NCBI GenBank assembly: GCA_964598565.1 | Contig: CAZRCG010000002.1 | Coordinates: 62,001 to 126,000, forward strand | DNA: 64,000 nt | Source: CAZRCG01 sp964598565 | GTDB lineage: Bacteria > Bdellovibrionota > UBA2394 | Direction of reading: 5' to 3' | Shown: positions 15,095 to 22,959 of the stretch, piece by piece | Layout: the number at the start of each line of letters is the position of its first letter | How positions within the stretch are numbered: the first letter of the stretch is position 1 | Program-made: the position numbers and the translations under genes | Notes under the pieces: generated by a model | The model's database searches: none | What the model was told of the DNA's origin: nothing | Seen by the model: the letters and a program-made list of their open reading frames with translations, nothing else

Positions 15095-17371
15095 CTAGGG
15101 TTCCAGTGAACTCTCGCTTGAGGCAGCCGTCACAGCCATTCGATTATCAGAGAGAATATAGGGCGTGATAAAGATCAATGTTTCTTCTCGCTGAACGGTA
15201 TGATTGCTGTTCGAAAACAACCATCCCAGAAGTGGCAACCTCATCAAACCGGGCACCCCACCACTTGAGGCTGAGTCCGTAGTCTTAAAAACACCTCCCA
15301 ATACCGCCGTGCGACCACTCTTCACTAACATTTCAGAGCTTGCTTCTCGAATAGTCACAATGGGATTTCCACCTACGGCTGAGTTTCCCACTTCATTATT
15401 CTTTGTTTCAACCTTAAGAATTACCGCTCCATCACTCGTAATTTGCGGCGTGACATCAATACTAATACCCACTTCTTGAAAACTGACATTCGTCCCTGTC
15501 GAACTGGAGGTTACAAAAGGCACCCTATTTCCTTGGACAATCTTTGCCGGACGATTATCAAGAACCGAGACGCTGGGTCGCGAGACTACACGAATCTGCC
15601 GTTCACTTTCCAGGTATCGCAATTGCATGTCCAAGTTAAATATATTATTTATAGACCCTAAACGAAAACCAAGCCCCCCACCCTGAGCATTACCCGGCAG
15701 GTTGTCGACCATAAAAGTTCCTAAAGAGATTCGTCCGGCATCAGGATTTCCCGCGGCGATGGTTCGAGGAAACTGCCACGATCTCTCTTTTGAATTCGTA
15801 TCGTCGAGCCTAAGACTTGGCCCCCACTGAACACCAAAACTCTTTTGATTGTCATCATCGGCCAATACGATACGAGCTTCAATTCGCACCTGAGGCGTCT
15901 GAGTATCGAGCGCCTTCAATAGATTCTCCGACTTTTCGATATGTTCACGAATGTCTTTCACGATGAGTGTATTTGTTCGAGAATCGATATCGACCGTTCC
16001 GCGCTCAGACAGAAGGTTCTTCACCCTCGCTGCGATATCAGAGGCCTTTGCGTAGTTCACATTGAGCAACTTTATGCGAAGCGGTTCGAGCTGCTTAGCA
16101 GCCCGATCATTGGCAAGAGCTACTTCTCGCTCACGACGCAATTTCTCGGACGGAGCAACCCGTATAATATTGCCGTGCTGAATCTTATCTAGCCCAAGGG
16201 TGGCAAGCGCAATGTCGAGCGCTTGATCCCACGGCACATCAATCAATTTTAAAGTAAGCTTCCCCTTCACATCATCGCCGGTAACAATATTCAGTTTCGA
16301 GACGTCGGCCAGCAGTCGAAGAATATCATCCACATCAGCATCTTGGAATTCTAGCGAAATTCGTCGGCCCGTATAGATTTTGGTATCTAAGTCAGTGAGC
16401 AGAGAACCAGAATCTCCTAATGTACCGGTGATGTCTCCCGCCTGAACAGGCTTCAGCGCCAGAGACGAAGCTTTGGCTCTTTTCTTTAAATCAGCCGCCT
16501 TTTTTGGTTCAGGAAATTTACTCTCATCGGTGTCTGCAGGCAAAGGCACCAAATCGGAGTCCAGAACAGGTACCGCCAGAGGCACAATATCCGCTTCAGC
16601 AACTTTCTCTGTCACTTTTTCAGTACTGCTTCCCATGAGTGACGGAAGTGGTTGCGACTCGATGGGCATTTCTTCCACTTTCTTTGGGGCTACTGAAACA
16701 AGGCTGGGCACTTCCGAAGCCAGAGCCGGCGTCTCGGTCATACTCTTAGGTCTATCGTTCATCGCCGGGGGCATTTCAGGCACAATACTTGGCGCTTCTA
16801 TAGCTGGGGGAGCAACGGCTAGTGACTCTTCAGGAGTCGATTTCTCCATAGCTGGCTCCAATGATGCTTCGCTGTCATCAGAAATCTCCGAAGGTAATAG
16901 GGGGGCTTCTGCTGCTATGATGGGCTGCGACGATTCAAAACTTAAATTGTCTGCCCTCACCACTCGTATGACGAGACCATCGGCATCTTGATTAGCTATA
17001 TAGTTAGCCGAAGATTTCAGTACAATCTCGAGTCTCACAAAGGTCGACAGACTATCTTCTATCGGTTTCACAGAAATTTCTTGTATCACCTCTGAGCCTG
17101 CCAGCGTTTCAGAAACACTGGCCCCTTTTTGAGTATCGAGAATGTCTACTACAATACGCTCAGGATCTAACAACTTAAAAACGTTGTACTTGAATTCTTG
17201 AGATCCCTTAATGCGAACAAAGTCGGCAGAGCCCTCACTCTCTAGAGAGACCGAATCCACGATACCCAATGGGGTATTCATTGAAAAATCAGCAGCGCCA
17301 TCTTCTGTCTTAGAAGCGCAAGCTCCCACGAACAAGAACACAAATATCAGAATCCCATATCTTTGGATCAT
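15095..17371 (-). CDS. pilQ: Type IV pilus secretin PilQ
   Basis: 758 residues. The signal peptide ends in a lipobox (FVGAC), so this PilQ may be lipid-anchored. Residues about 40-135 are an AMIN domain, which binds peptidoglycan. A long acidic/Pro-Ser linker (about 140-320) follows. Residues 335-395 are the STN/N0 domain (ISLEFQDADVDDILRLLADV), then N1 (LRIKLLNVNYAKASDIAARV). The secretin beta-barrel region at the C-terminus ends with VPGLMRLPLLGWLFSN, the family hallmark. PilQ forms the outer-membrane gated channel for the pilus. It is the last gene of pilM-N-O-P-Q and overlaps pilP by four bases. Confidence 0.95.
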   Translation of the reverse strand: MIQRYGILIFVFLFVGACASKTEDGAADFSMNTPLGIVDSVSLESEGSADFVRIKGSQEFKYNVFKLLDPERIVVDILDTQKGASVSETLAGSEVIQEISVKPIEDSLSTFVRLEIVLKSSANYIANQDADGLVIRVVRADNLSFESSQPIIAAEAPLLPSEISDDSEASLEPAMEKSTPEESLAVAPPAIEAPSIVPEMPPAMNDRPKSMTETPALASEVPSLVSVAPKKVEEMPIESQPLPSLMGSSTEKVTEKVAEADIVPLAVPVLDSDLVPLPADTDESKFPEPKKAADLKKRAKASSLALKPVQAGDITGTLGDSGSLLTDLDTKIYTGRRISLEFQDADVDDILRLLADVSKLNIVTGDDVKGKLTLKLIDVPWDQALDIALATLGLDKIQHGNIIRVAPSEKLRREREVALANDRAAKQLEPLRIKLLNVNYAKASDIAARVKNLLSERGTVDIDSRTNTLIVKDIREHIEKSENLLKALDTQTPQVRIEARIVLADDDNQKSFGVQWGPSLRLDDTNSKERSWQFPRTIAAGNPDAGRISLGTFMVDNLPGNAQGGGLGFRLGSINNIFNLDMQLRYLESERQIRVVSRPSVSVLDNRPAKIVQGNRVPFVTSSSTGTNVSFQEVGISIDVTPQITSDGAVILKVETKNNEVGNSAVGGNPIVTIREASSEMLVKSGRTAVLGGVFKTTDSASSGGVPGLMRLPLLGWLFSNSNHTVQREETLIFITPYILSDNRMAVTAASSESSLEP

Positions 17372-17850
17372 CTCGGATCCTCCTTCATATTCAATTTCAT
17401 CACAAATTCACTGACCATCAGTTTGCCGAGCGGATCTCGATACTCCTCGGCCACAATCAGGCGATCTTTCAAAATTCTAGTGACTTGGCCTCTGTTTTTG
17501 CCCATTCGAGTGCCTCGTGTGATGATATGGCCTCGAGAGTCACCATCCACGACAACCGCCATCGGATTAGGAATACCCCATACAATCGCGGTCAAAATAA
17601 ATTTTGAAAGTTCAAAATTAAGAAGGGGATCCCCAGACTCAGTATTGAGCAAGCCCTTCTCATCTAAAAACGAGCGAAACGGATCTCTTTTGCCAAAAGG
17701 ATTATAGGTATAAATAATAGTCTCATCCGGAATCGACAATGCCGGTGACGATACAGTTGGCTCTACAGATTTAGGTGCCACTGAAGGAGCAGTCTCTGTA
17801 GCGCCCTGTCCCACTAACAACAACCTGAGAATAACAGCACCTACCATCAT
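17368..17850 (-). CDS. pilP: Type IV pilus inner-membrane lipoprotein/linker PilP
   Basis: 160 residues. The N-terminus has a hydrophobic segment (VILRLLLVG) but no cysteine lipobox, so unlike many PilP it seems to be held by a signal-anchor or is exported without lipid. The body contains YNPFGKRDPFRSFL, the typical PilP motif that begins the HR domain, followed by beta strands contacting the PilQ N0 domain (GIPNPMAVVVDGDSRGHII). PilP connects PilN/PilO to the secretin. It overlaps both neighbours by four bases, so translation is coupled. Confidence 0.85.
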   Translation of the reverse strand: MMVGAVILRLLLVGQGATETAPSVAPKSVEPTVSSPALSIPDETIIYTYNPFGKRDPFRSFLDEKGLLNTESGDPLLNFELSKFILTAIVWGIPNPMAVVVDGDSRGHIITRGTRMGKNRGQVTRILKDRLIVAEEYRDPLGKLMVSEFVMKLNMKEDPR

Positions 17851-18455
17851 TTCGGCGCTCCTGCTGGGGCCCCGACGCCTCGACCAGAAAAGGCGTAGGT
17901 CGTTGCGATACAGTCAACCCCTATATCAACATCGGAGCTCATCGCACCAGCAGACGACAAGCTTAAAGACAATTCTGAAATATTCACAATACGAGTGAGT
18001 TTGCCGATACGATCAAAAAATACCGCAATCTCGTGGAACGAACCTACCATCGACAGCTTCACGGGAATTTCCGTGTACATATCTTTAGCGGCTTCAGCTT
18101 GGGGCTGAAAGGTCTTGAAGGTAATGCCTGACTTTCTACCTAGCGTATAAATATCTCTCACAAGGCTTGGCACTTCTTTTTCTTGAGGAAGCTGCGTAAG
18201 AGCGGCCTTAAGGTCTTCTTCAAGTTTTCTTGCATTCTCCTGAAAGGTCACTAAATTATCGGCAACAGCTTTTTGCTCACCATACTTTCGTTCCAGTTCG
18301 ACCAGCTTTGCCTCTAAATTAATTTTCTCCGTGTCGAGAGCAGCCCACGACAAAAACGCAAACAGCGCTGTGATGATCGCCGACAGAACGATCACGCCCA
18401 CACCCTTTTGCCAGAGTGGAACTTTATTCAATTTTTCTATAATATTAACTGCCAT
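17847..18455 (-). CDS. pilO: Type IV pilus alignment protein PilO
   Basis: 202 residues. One N-terminal transmembrane helix (GVIVLSAIITALFAFLSW, about 20-40) is followed by a coiled coil (about 45-95) and a ferredoxin-like periplasmic domain. The IYTLGRKSGITFKTFQPQ segment near 110 and PVKLSMVGSFHEIAVFFDRIGKL near 130-155 are the usual PilO core. With PilN it forms a heterodimer that links PilM to PilP. Seven bases separate it from pilN. Confidence 0.9.
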   Translation of the reverse strand: MAVNIIEKLNKVPLWQKGVGVIVLSAIITALFAFLSWAALDTEKINLEAKLVELERKYGEQKAVADNLVTFQENARKLEEDLKAALTQLPQEKEVPSLVRDIYTLGRKSGITFKTFQPQAEAAKDMYTEIPVKLSMVGSFHEIAVFFDRIGKLTRIVNISELSLSLSSAGAMSSDVDIGVDCIATTYAFSGRGVGAPAGAPK

Positions 18456-18462
18456 TCCCGCC

Positions 18463-19008
18463 TCAGAGATCGTATTTAACTCTCATCGTTAGTTTAAATC
18501 TTTGTAACTTATGACCCGAAGCTTCTTGCGCCGTTATATCTTCAAGCTTTACGTCATCAAAATATTTTGCGGTCTTTAGATTGTCGAGAAAGTCAGCCAC
18601 CGTTGCACCGCTCTCAGCCATACCTTCCATTGTAAGTGTCTTGGCTGTCTCTTTAACCGATGTCACAAAGATTCGCCGTGGGACAATCTCGGTGAGCTCA
18701 TCCATGAGCTTGACAGGCCCCGAGCGACCTTTTTCTAAAGAACGAATCACCGACAGCTGAGCCTCGAGAGACTTCGCTTTCTCTTTATATTGATCAACCT
18801 GACCCACTTGAGCTTGTAACTCGCGAATCATTTGCTCTTTCTGCTGAATCTGTCCATTGATAGCCGTAAGAGATGCTTTCTTCCCAAGGGTCACCAAATA
18901 ACAGGCCCCCATGACGGCTCCGATAATCACCAGACCCAAAACCCCATGCACAATAAGTTTCTCGAGACGTCGTACTTTAGGAACTGGTAGGAGATTAATT
19001 CGTATCAT
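18463..19008 (-). CDS. pilN: Type IV pilus assembly protein PilN
   Basis: 181 residues. It starts with MIRINLLPVP, the INLLP motif that inserts into the PilM cleft on the cytoplasmic side. A transmembrane helix (VLGLVIIGAVMGACYLVTL, about 23-42), a coiled coil (50-95) and a small periplasmic alpha/beta domain follow. Its start overlaps the pilM stop. The complete motif and gene order make the assignment secure. Confidence 0.93.
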   Translation of the reverse strand: MIRINLLPVPKVRRLEKLIVHGVLGLVIIGAVMGACYLVTLGKKASLTAINGQIQQKEQMIRELQAQVGQVDQYKEKAKSLEAQLSVIRSLEKGRSGPVKLMDELTEIVPRRIFVTSVKETAKTLTMEGMAESGATVADFLDNLKTAKYFDDVKLEDITAQEASGHKLQRFKLTMRVKYDL

Positions 19009-20081
19009 GTGGGCTTATCTCCCAAACGTCGAGAGGCTAGCCCCACCGCAACCGTAGCCATAGGTGCGATCTCTCTCAGATGATCGGGGTCAAACTCCTT
19101 TGAATTTACAGCAAGCGATTTAAAAGGATCTGCAATTTCAACCTTAGTCGACAACATGCTCTGTAGAGATTCTCCCAGCCCTGCAATGCGAGCGGTGCCA
19201 CCACTGAGATACAGTCTCGACAAATGAAGGCCTGATGCGGTCGCTAGATAGAAGTCCACACTTCGCTGAATCTCAACAGCCAAACTCTCTGCGGTAGATC
19301 TCAAAATCGAACCCACTTCTTGAGGCACGATGGCCTCTGTGGTCGACTGGCTGCCACTTAAATTGCCCCCTAATTTTAGAGCTTCTGCCTCTTCATAACT
19401 TACATTAAGTTGCTTCTGAATTTCTTCCGTAAACTGGTTGCCCCCCATATTGATGTCGCGAGTAAATACGGTCACCCCGCTCGATAAAACATTAATGCTA
19501 ACCAATGAGGCTCCAATATTCACGAGCGCCACAATCTCATCGGCGGCTGACTCATTGTTCATCACGTAAGCATTTTCAACGGCAAATGCGGCCACATCTA
19601 CAATAAGAGGATTAAGCCCTGCCTCTTTAATAACGTTAGTGTACTCTTGGACAACCTCTTTTTTTGCAGCGACGAGAAGAACTTCCATCTGACCAGCATC
19701 GTCTTGTGCACGACTAATGACTTGAGTGTCGAGATAAACATCTCCGATGGGAAATGGAATATACTGTTCGGCTTCCCACTGAATACTCTCGGCAAGTTCT
19801 TCGTCTGTCATATTTGGAAGAGAGACTTTTTTGATGATGACTGAATGACCCGCGACCGCGGTAATAACATCTCGCGCTTTGATTTTGTGACGAGCCATCA
19901 AATCGCGAATTCCATCGACGACAGCGCTTGAGTTCATGATCGCACCATCTACGATGGTTTCGGGTGGAAGTCGGTGTATTCCGAGGCGATGAAGTTTCCA
20001 CGCGCCCGCACCGCTGGCCTTAAGCTCAACAGCTTTGATTGAGTGACTTCCAATATCGAGACCTAAATATCCACGTGCCAT
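19005..20081 (-). CDS. pilM: Type IV pilus actin-like assembly ATPase PilM
   Basis: 358 residues. I start at ATG 20081 (MARGYLGLDIGSHSIKAVEL) because TTTAGGAATAATC gives a good ribosome binding site and the upstream frame would add 27 unconserved residues. The phosphate-1 loop GLDIGSHSIKAVEL and the later segments VNIGASLVSINVL and LYLSGGTARIAGL are the actin-fold nucleotide-binding motifs of PilM. PilM binds the PilN tail and recruits the PilB motor on the cytoplasmic side. It is the first gene of pilM-N-O-P-Q. The 185 bases between it and the upstream structured element should hold the operon promoter, which I could not identify with confidence. Confidence 0.93.
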   Translation of the reverse strand: MARGYLGLDIGSHSIKAVELKASGAGAWKLHRLGIHRLPPETIVDGAIMNSSAVVDGIRDLMARHKIKARDVITAVAGHSVIIKKVSLPNMTDEELAESIQWEAEQYIPFPIGDVYLDTQVISRAQDDAGQMEVLLVAAKKEVVQEYTNVIKEAGLNPLIVDVAAFAVENAYVMNNESAADEIVALVNIGASLVSINVLSSGVTVFTRDINMGGNQFTEEIQKQLNVSYEEAEALKLGGNLSGSQSTTEAIVPQEVGSILRSTAESLAVEIQRSVDFYLATASGLHLSRLYLSGGTARIAGLGESLQSMLSTKVEIADPFKSLAVNSKEFDPDHLREIAPMATVAVGLASRRLGDKPT

Positions 20082-20266
20082 GATTATTCCTAAACGGGGT
20101 GAAGCCATCGGCAGTGAGACTTCCCCCACTCCATGGTATCGATGGAAGCTAAGCATCGTCAAATTTTTCAGCTATATCAATATGTTATAAGCGGTGCATT
20201 AAGGACATTGCGGTGACAGCGCGAGTCAAAAATCTGCCTCATAGCCTCGCTTCGAGAGAGGATATC

Positions 20267-20458
20267 TCATTTGTAAATGAGTTGAAGATTCGAGGGTCGT
20301 GGCTCTTCCCAGAAGACCGCCTTGACGATCCTCACTTCATAACGAATACGCGGCCGGCTCCCTCGCGGCCAACCCATTAATCTCTCGACCCACTGTAGAC
20401 GGGCCGCTCGGAGCTTCTGAGAAGAGCCACGACCCTCGAATCTATCATCGTCAGTCAT
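20267..20458 (-). repeat. 192-nt structured element, copy 1 (inverted relative to copy 2)
   Basis: Read on the minus strand, this stretch aligns without gaps with copy 2 (21340-21531) over 192 bases. A 30-bp closing stem (20443-20414 with 20315-20286; one U.G wobble) begins AGATTC and ends TCTCAGAAG. It encloses a 98-base core that differs from copy 2 at only 9 positions. Inside the core GCGGCC can pair with either of two GGCCGC segments. Outside the stem, TGACTGACGATGA (5') and TTACAAATGA (3') are conserved. The middle 15 bases of the stem differ from copy 2 at 9 positions on one arm, with matching changes on the other. A 63-codon frame (ATG 20458 to TGA 20267) is open here but broken in copy 2. 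The element fills most of the 474-base gap between pilM and the pirin gene; I see nothing else definite in the gap except a 16-base palindrome at 20266-20281. Confidence 0.85.
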
Positions 20459-20555
20459 AAATGACATAGCCTCAGAAACGGGGGCTAACTATAAAGAAAG
20501 TGCCGTCGCGAGCCCTTCCGAAGTTAACTGCCAAGGAAAACGAGCAGACGGGTGT

Positions 20556-21272
20556 TTAACGATCGATAAACATATCGAAGGCGAGAATTTCAGAATAATT
20601 CTTAAAATCTAAAAGAACTTCGGCTTCATCGGTAATCCCCAATCCATCTCCGGGCGCCAATACCGTGGTATTAGCTTGAAGACCTCCTTTAACGACTTGA
20701 AGCCAAAGCGCGCGGCCCTTTTGGAGATTAAAAATTTCTTTGGTGCCTCCTGAAAAACGGCCTCCAAAGATAGATACATCTCGATGCAAAACAACGGAAT
20801 CTTCTCGGCCATCATTGGATGCAAGCAATACTCGCTTGCCAGAATCTAGTTCCTTTTCAAAAGAACGTTGGTCGTAAGAGGGTTGCAGCCCCTTCTTCTC
20901 GGGAAGAATCCAGATTTGAAGAAGATGGGTGGAGTCGCTTTTAGAATGATTAAATTCGGAGTGTTCGATTCCACTTCCCGCAGACATTCTTTGAATTTCA
21001 CCAGGCCTAATAACCGTTGTATTTCCAAGAGTATCTTTATGCTCCAAGGCCCCTGAAATAACATAGGTGACGATTTCCATATCTCGGTGACTATGGATGG
21101 GAAATCCAGCTCCTTTATCAATTTGATCTTCGTTAATAACGCGTAAACTGTGAAAGCCCATATAGCGCTTGTCCATATAGTCTGCGAAAGAGAATGTATG
21201 GAAAGTCTTAAGCCAGCCATGATCAAAATAACCACGCTGCAATGACGGACGATGGAGAAGCATATAGGACAT
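20556..21272 (-). CDS. Pirin-family cupin protein
   Basis: 238 residues, a usual size for the YhhW-type bicupin branch. It has the conserved N-terminus RGYFDHGWLKTFHTFSFADY, the metal-binding set HSHRDMEIVTYV (His, His and Glu) and GSGIEHSEFNHS (His). Such proteins bind iron or another metal; some oxidise quercetin, others act as regulators or stress proteins. The C-terminal cupin lacks an obvious metal site, as usual. It stands alone between pilV and pilM and is flanked by two inverted copies of the 192-nt element, a position unlike the pilus genes on both sides. Biological role here is unknown. Confidence 0.9.
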   Translation of the reverse strand: MSYMLLHRPSLQRGYFDHGWLKTFHTFSFADYMDKRYMGFHSLRVINEDQIDKGAGFPIHSHRDMEIVTYVISGALEHKDTLGNTTVIRPGEIQRMSAGSGIEHSEFNHSKSDSTHLLQIWILPEKKGLQPSYDQRSFEKELDSGKRVLLASNDGREDSVVLHRDVSIFGGRFSGGTKEIFNLQKGRALWLQVVKGGLQANTTVLAPGDGLGITDEAEVLLDFKNYSEILAFDMFIDR

Positions 21273-21339
21273 CGTATCTGAAAAATTTTTTATGCGACAG
21301 CGTCGAAGAGCAAAATGCCTGTCTATTGGGCGAAGTCGT

Positions 21340-21531
21340 GTGACTGACGATGAGAGATTCAGCGGATAGGTCTTTTCTCAGAAGCTCCGAGCGGCCTGCC
21401 TTAAGTGGCTCGAGAGACTAGTTTGTTGGCCGCGAGGGAGCCGGCCGCGTATTCGTTATGAAGTGAGGATCGTCAAGGCGGTCTTCTGAGAAAGGACCTA
21501 TCCGCTGAATCTGCGCCGCCATTACAAATGA
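21340..21531 (+). repeat. 192-nt structured element, copy 2
   Basis: Same length and order of parts as copy 1 but on the opposite strand. The stem is 21355-21384 with 21483-21512 (29 Watson-Crick pairs, one U.G). The core 21385-21482 contains the invariant GGGAGCCGGCCGCG region and the variable 29-base apical segment. The conserved outer blocks are TGACTGACGATGA before and TTACAAATGA after. In the frame equivalent to the copy 1 ORF there are two internal stops (TAG and TGA), so it is not coding here. A 13-base direct repeat TGAAAAATTTTTT occurs on both sides (21279-21291 and 21529-21541). In plus orientation the element points away from the pirin start and towards the end of pilV. Confidence 0.85.
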
Positions 21532-21560
21532 AAAATTTTTTGAAAATTCCCCAACACAAT

Positions 21561-22175
21561 TTATAATGGCTTGATCGTCTGAGTCCCTTTCACGTGACGC
21601 CACGTCCCCTTGCGATCTTGCCACAGCACCACGGCGATTATCACACGAGTTGTCGATGCGCCCGTTCCACCCACTGGATCGCTGGGATCATAAATTCGGT
21701 AGTAGCGCACGAACTGCCCCACGGGAAGAGTCGTCAAATCGCAAACTCGATCTGAGCCGCCCTGATCACCCGCAGGAAATCCAAAAAGATCTCCATCATT
21801 CTTCGAGTAAAAGTCGAAGCTTCTTACGGCCCCCGAACTATCAAGAATATTAGGAACTCCGCACGACCCATTGTCGGGAGGCGGCAAGTAGGCATTATTC
21901 GTTGCTAAACCTGTGGCTTCAAGAACAGCACATGACGATGGAGACGACTGAGCTGGGCAACGCACAATGGGATTTTGAGACGCGAGAGCATCCAGCATTG
22001 ACTGGCGAATATTCGAGGCCCTTTCCGTCTCTTCACTCAAAGAGTTGGTTCGCACCGTAAGCGCGGTCATACCCGCCAAACCAAGAAGGCCTACCGCCAG
22101 CACCACCATCGCTATCATCACCTCTATTAATGAGACGCCCCGAATACGCCGCGTTGTACGATCTCGATTGTTCAT
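21561..22175 (-). CDS. pilV: Type IV pilus modification/minor pilin PilV-like
   Basis: 204 residues. The N-terminus has a basic leader followed by G-VSLIEVMIAMVVLAVGLLGLAG, a class III prepilin signal with cleavage after Gly and Glu at +5. The LLGLAGMTALTVRTNSLSEETERAS stretch matches PilV. Four or more cysteines lie in the globular part (VRCPAQSSPSSC..., CGVPN, VCDL). PilD would cleave the leader; the product joins the pilus tip/initiation complex. It follows the FimT-like gene after 11 bases. The usual next genes (pilW, pilX, pilY1) are absent; a structured element and a pirin gene follow instead. Confidence 0.85.
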   Translation of the reverse strand: MNNRDRTTRRIRGVSLIEVMIAMVVLAVGLLGLAGMTALTVRTNSLSEETERASNIRQSMLDALASQNPIVRCPAQSSPSSCAVLEATGLATNNAYLPPPDNGSCGVPNILDSSGAVRSFDFYSKNDGDLFGFPAGDQGGSDRVCDLTTLPVGQFVRYYRIYDPSDPVGGTGASTTRVIIAVVLWQDRKGTWRHVKGTQTIKPL

Positions 22176-22186
22176 CAGAGGCCTCC

Positions 22187-22945
22187 TTAGGGATTAAAGC
22201 ATATATTAGAATTGTTCGCTCGAGTTCCTCGAAGACAAGGCAGAGTGGATACTTGTCCATCTGGAGCAAGCACGACAAACATGCCGTAGCAATCCTCATC
22301 GGTTGCAGGATTACAAGTGTTGTATTGAATTTGAAACGCTACGGTAGCTCCGGTCGCGGTCAATCCATCGTCGACTGGGACTTGGTAGGTTAAATCCGGA
22401 TCAAACCAGAATGATCCCGCTACATCGGCTCGCTCGAGTGTTGTTCCTACGGCTGCATCGGCATTAGCATAGCTGATGACACCCGAAGCAGTATTGTAGA
22501 TTGGAGATAGAACGAGATCATTGGCAATGGCTATTGGCTTTTTGTGAAAATCCCAGTTGGCCAGACCATCTCCCGCAACATTCGTACCCATATTACAAGG
22601 CGCCATCTGGCGAATGAGCCCCACAAATAGTGCCGCATTACCTGACGATCCTAAAAATAGTCCCAAGGGAGAACTTGAGCCCTGTGCCGTCACAGTTTGA
22701 GAATCAATCCCCTCACAATTTAAGTTTTGGCAAACAACAATTCTCGTGGGGCAGCCTAGGCCTACTGAGGAAGATCGTGCGGTGCTTAATAGGGCAGCGA
22801 GCTTTTCTGCCGAAGATTCAAGGCGTGCCGCACGCATTTTTGATAATTGACCCACACCCACCAATGCTAAGATAGCGACGATGAGCAAAACCACCATTGT
22901 CTCAATGAGCGTGAATGCTTTGAGTCGAAAAAGCTTCTCGATCAT
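22187..22945 (-). CDS. Prepilin-like minor pilin (FimT/GspH-like)
   Basis: 252 residues from ATG 22945; TTG 22957 upstream is possible. The leader MIEKLFRLKAFTLIETMVVLLIVAILALVG is unusual in having A-F-T-L-I-E rather than G-F at the cleavage point, so the residue before the mature F is Ala. PilD accepts Ala less well. The remainder is a GspH/FimT-type domain (STARSSSVGLGCPTRIVVCQ) with several cysteines. It would be part of the pilus priming complex with PilV. It lies between pilR and pilV. Confidence 0.8.
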   Translation of the reverse strand: MIEKLFRLKAFTLIETMVVLLIVAILALVGVGQLSKMRAARLESSAEKLAALLSTARSSSVGLGCPTRIVVCQNLNCEGIDSQTVTAQGSSSPLGLFLGSSGNAALFVGLIRQMAPCNMGTNVAGDGLANWDFHKKPIAIANDLVLSPIYNTASGVISYANADAAVGTTLERADVAGSFWFDPDLTYQVPVDDGLTATGATVAFQIQYNTCNPATDEDCYGMFVVLAPDGQVSTLPCLRGTRANNSNICFNP

Positions 22946-22959
22946 AACAAGGACCAACC

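Noticed and set aside
20267..20467. Element copy 1 as a normal protein gene
   Set aside because: The same frame is broken twice in copy 2, while the RNA/DNA stem is kept; third codon positions are as conserved as the others. I therefore list it as a repeat.
20267..21531. Retron, integron attC sites or group II intron as explanation of the 192-nt elements
   Set aside because: No reverse transcriptase or integron integrase is present in the window, attC core sites are absent, and intron domain features were not recognised. The matter remains open for the rest of the genome.
20267..21531. Simple MITE or insertion sequence remnant
   Set aside because: MITE copies share their terminal inverted repeats. 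Here the terminal arms are the part that differs between copies while the core is conserved. No transposase remnant is visible.
21418..21624. Minus-strand 68-residue frame over element copy 2 and the end of pilV
   Set aside because: It runs antisense to the homologous frame of the element and partly inside pilV in another frame; no family features.
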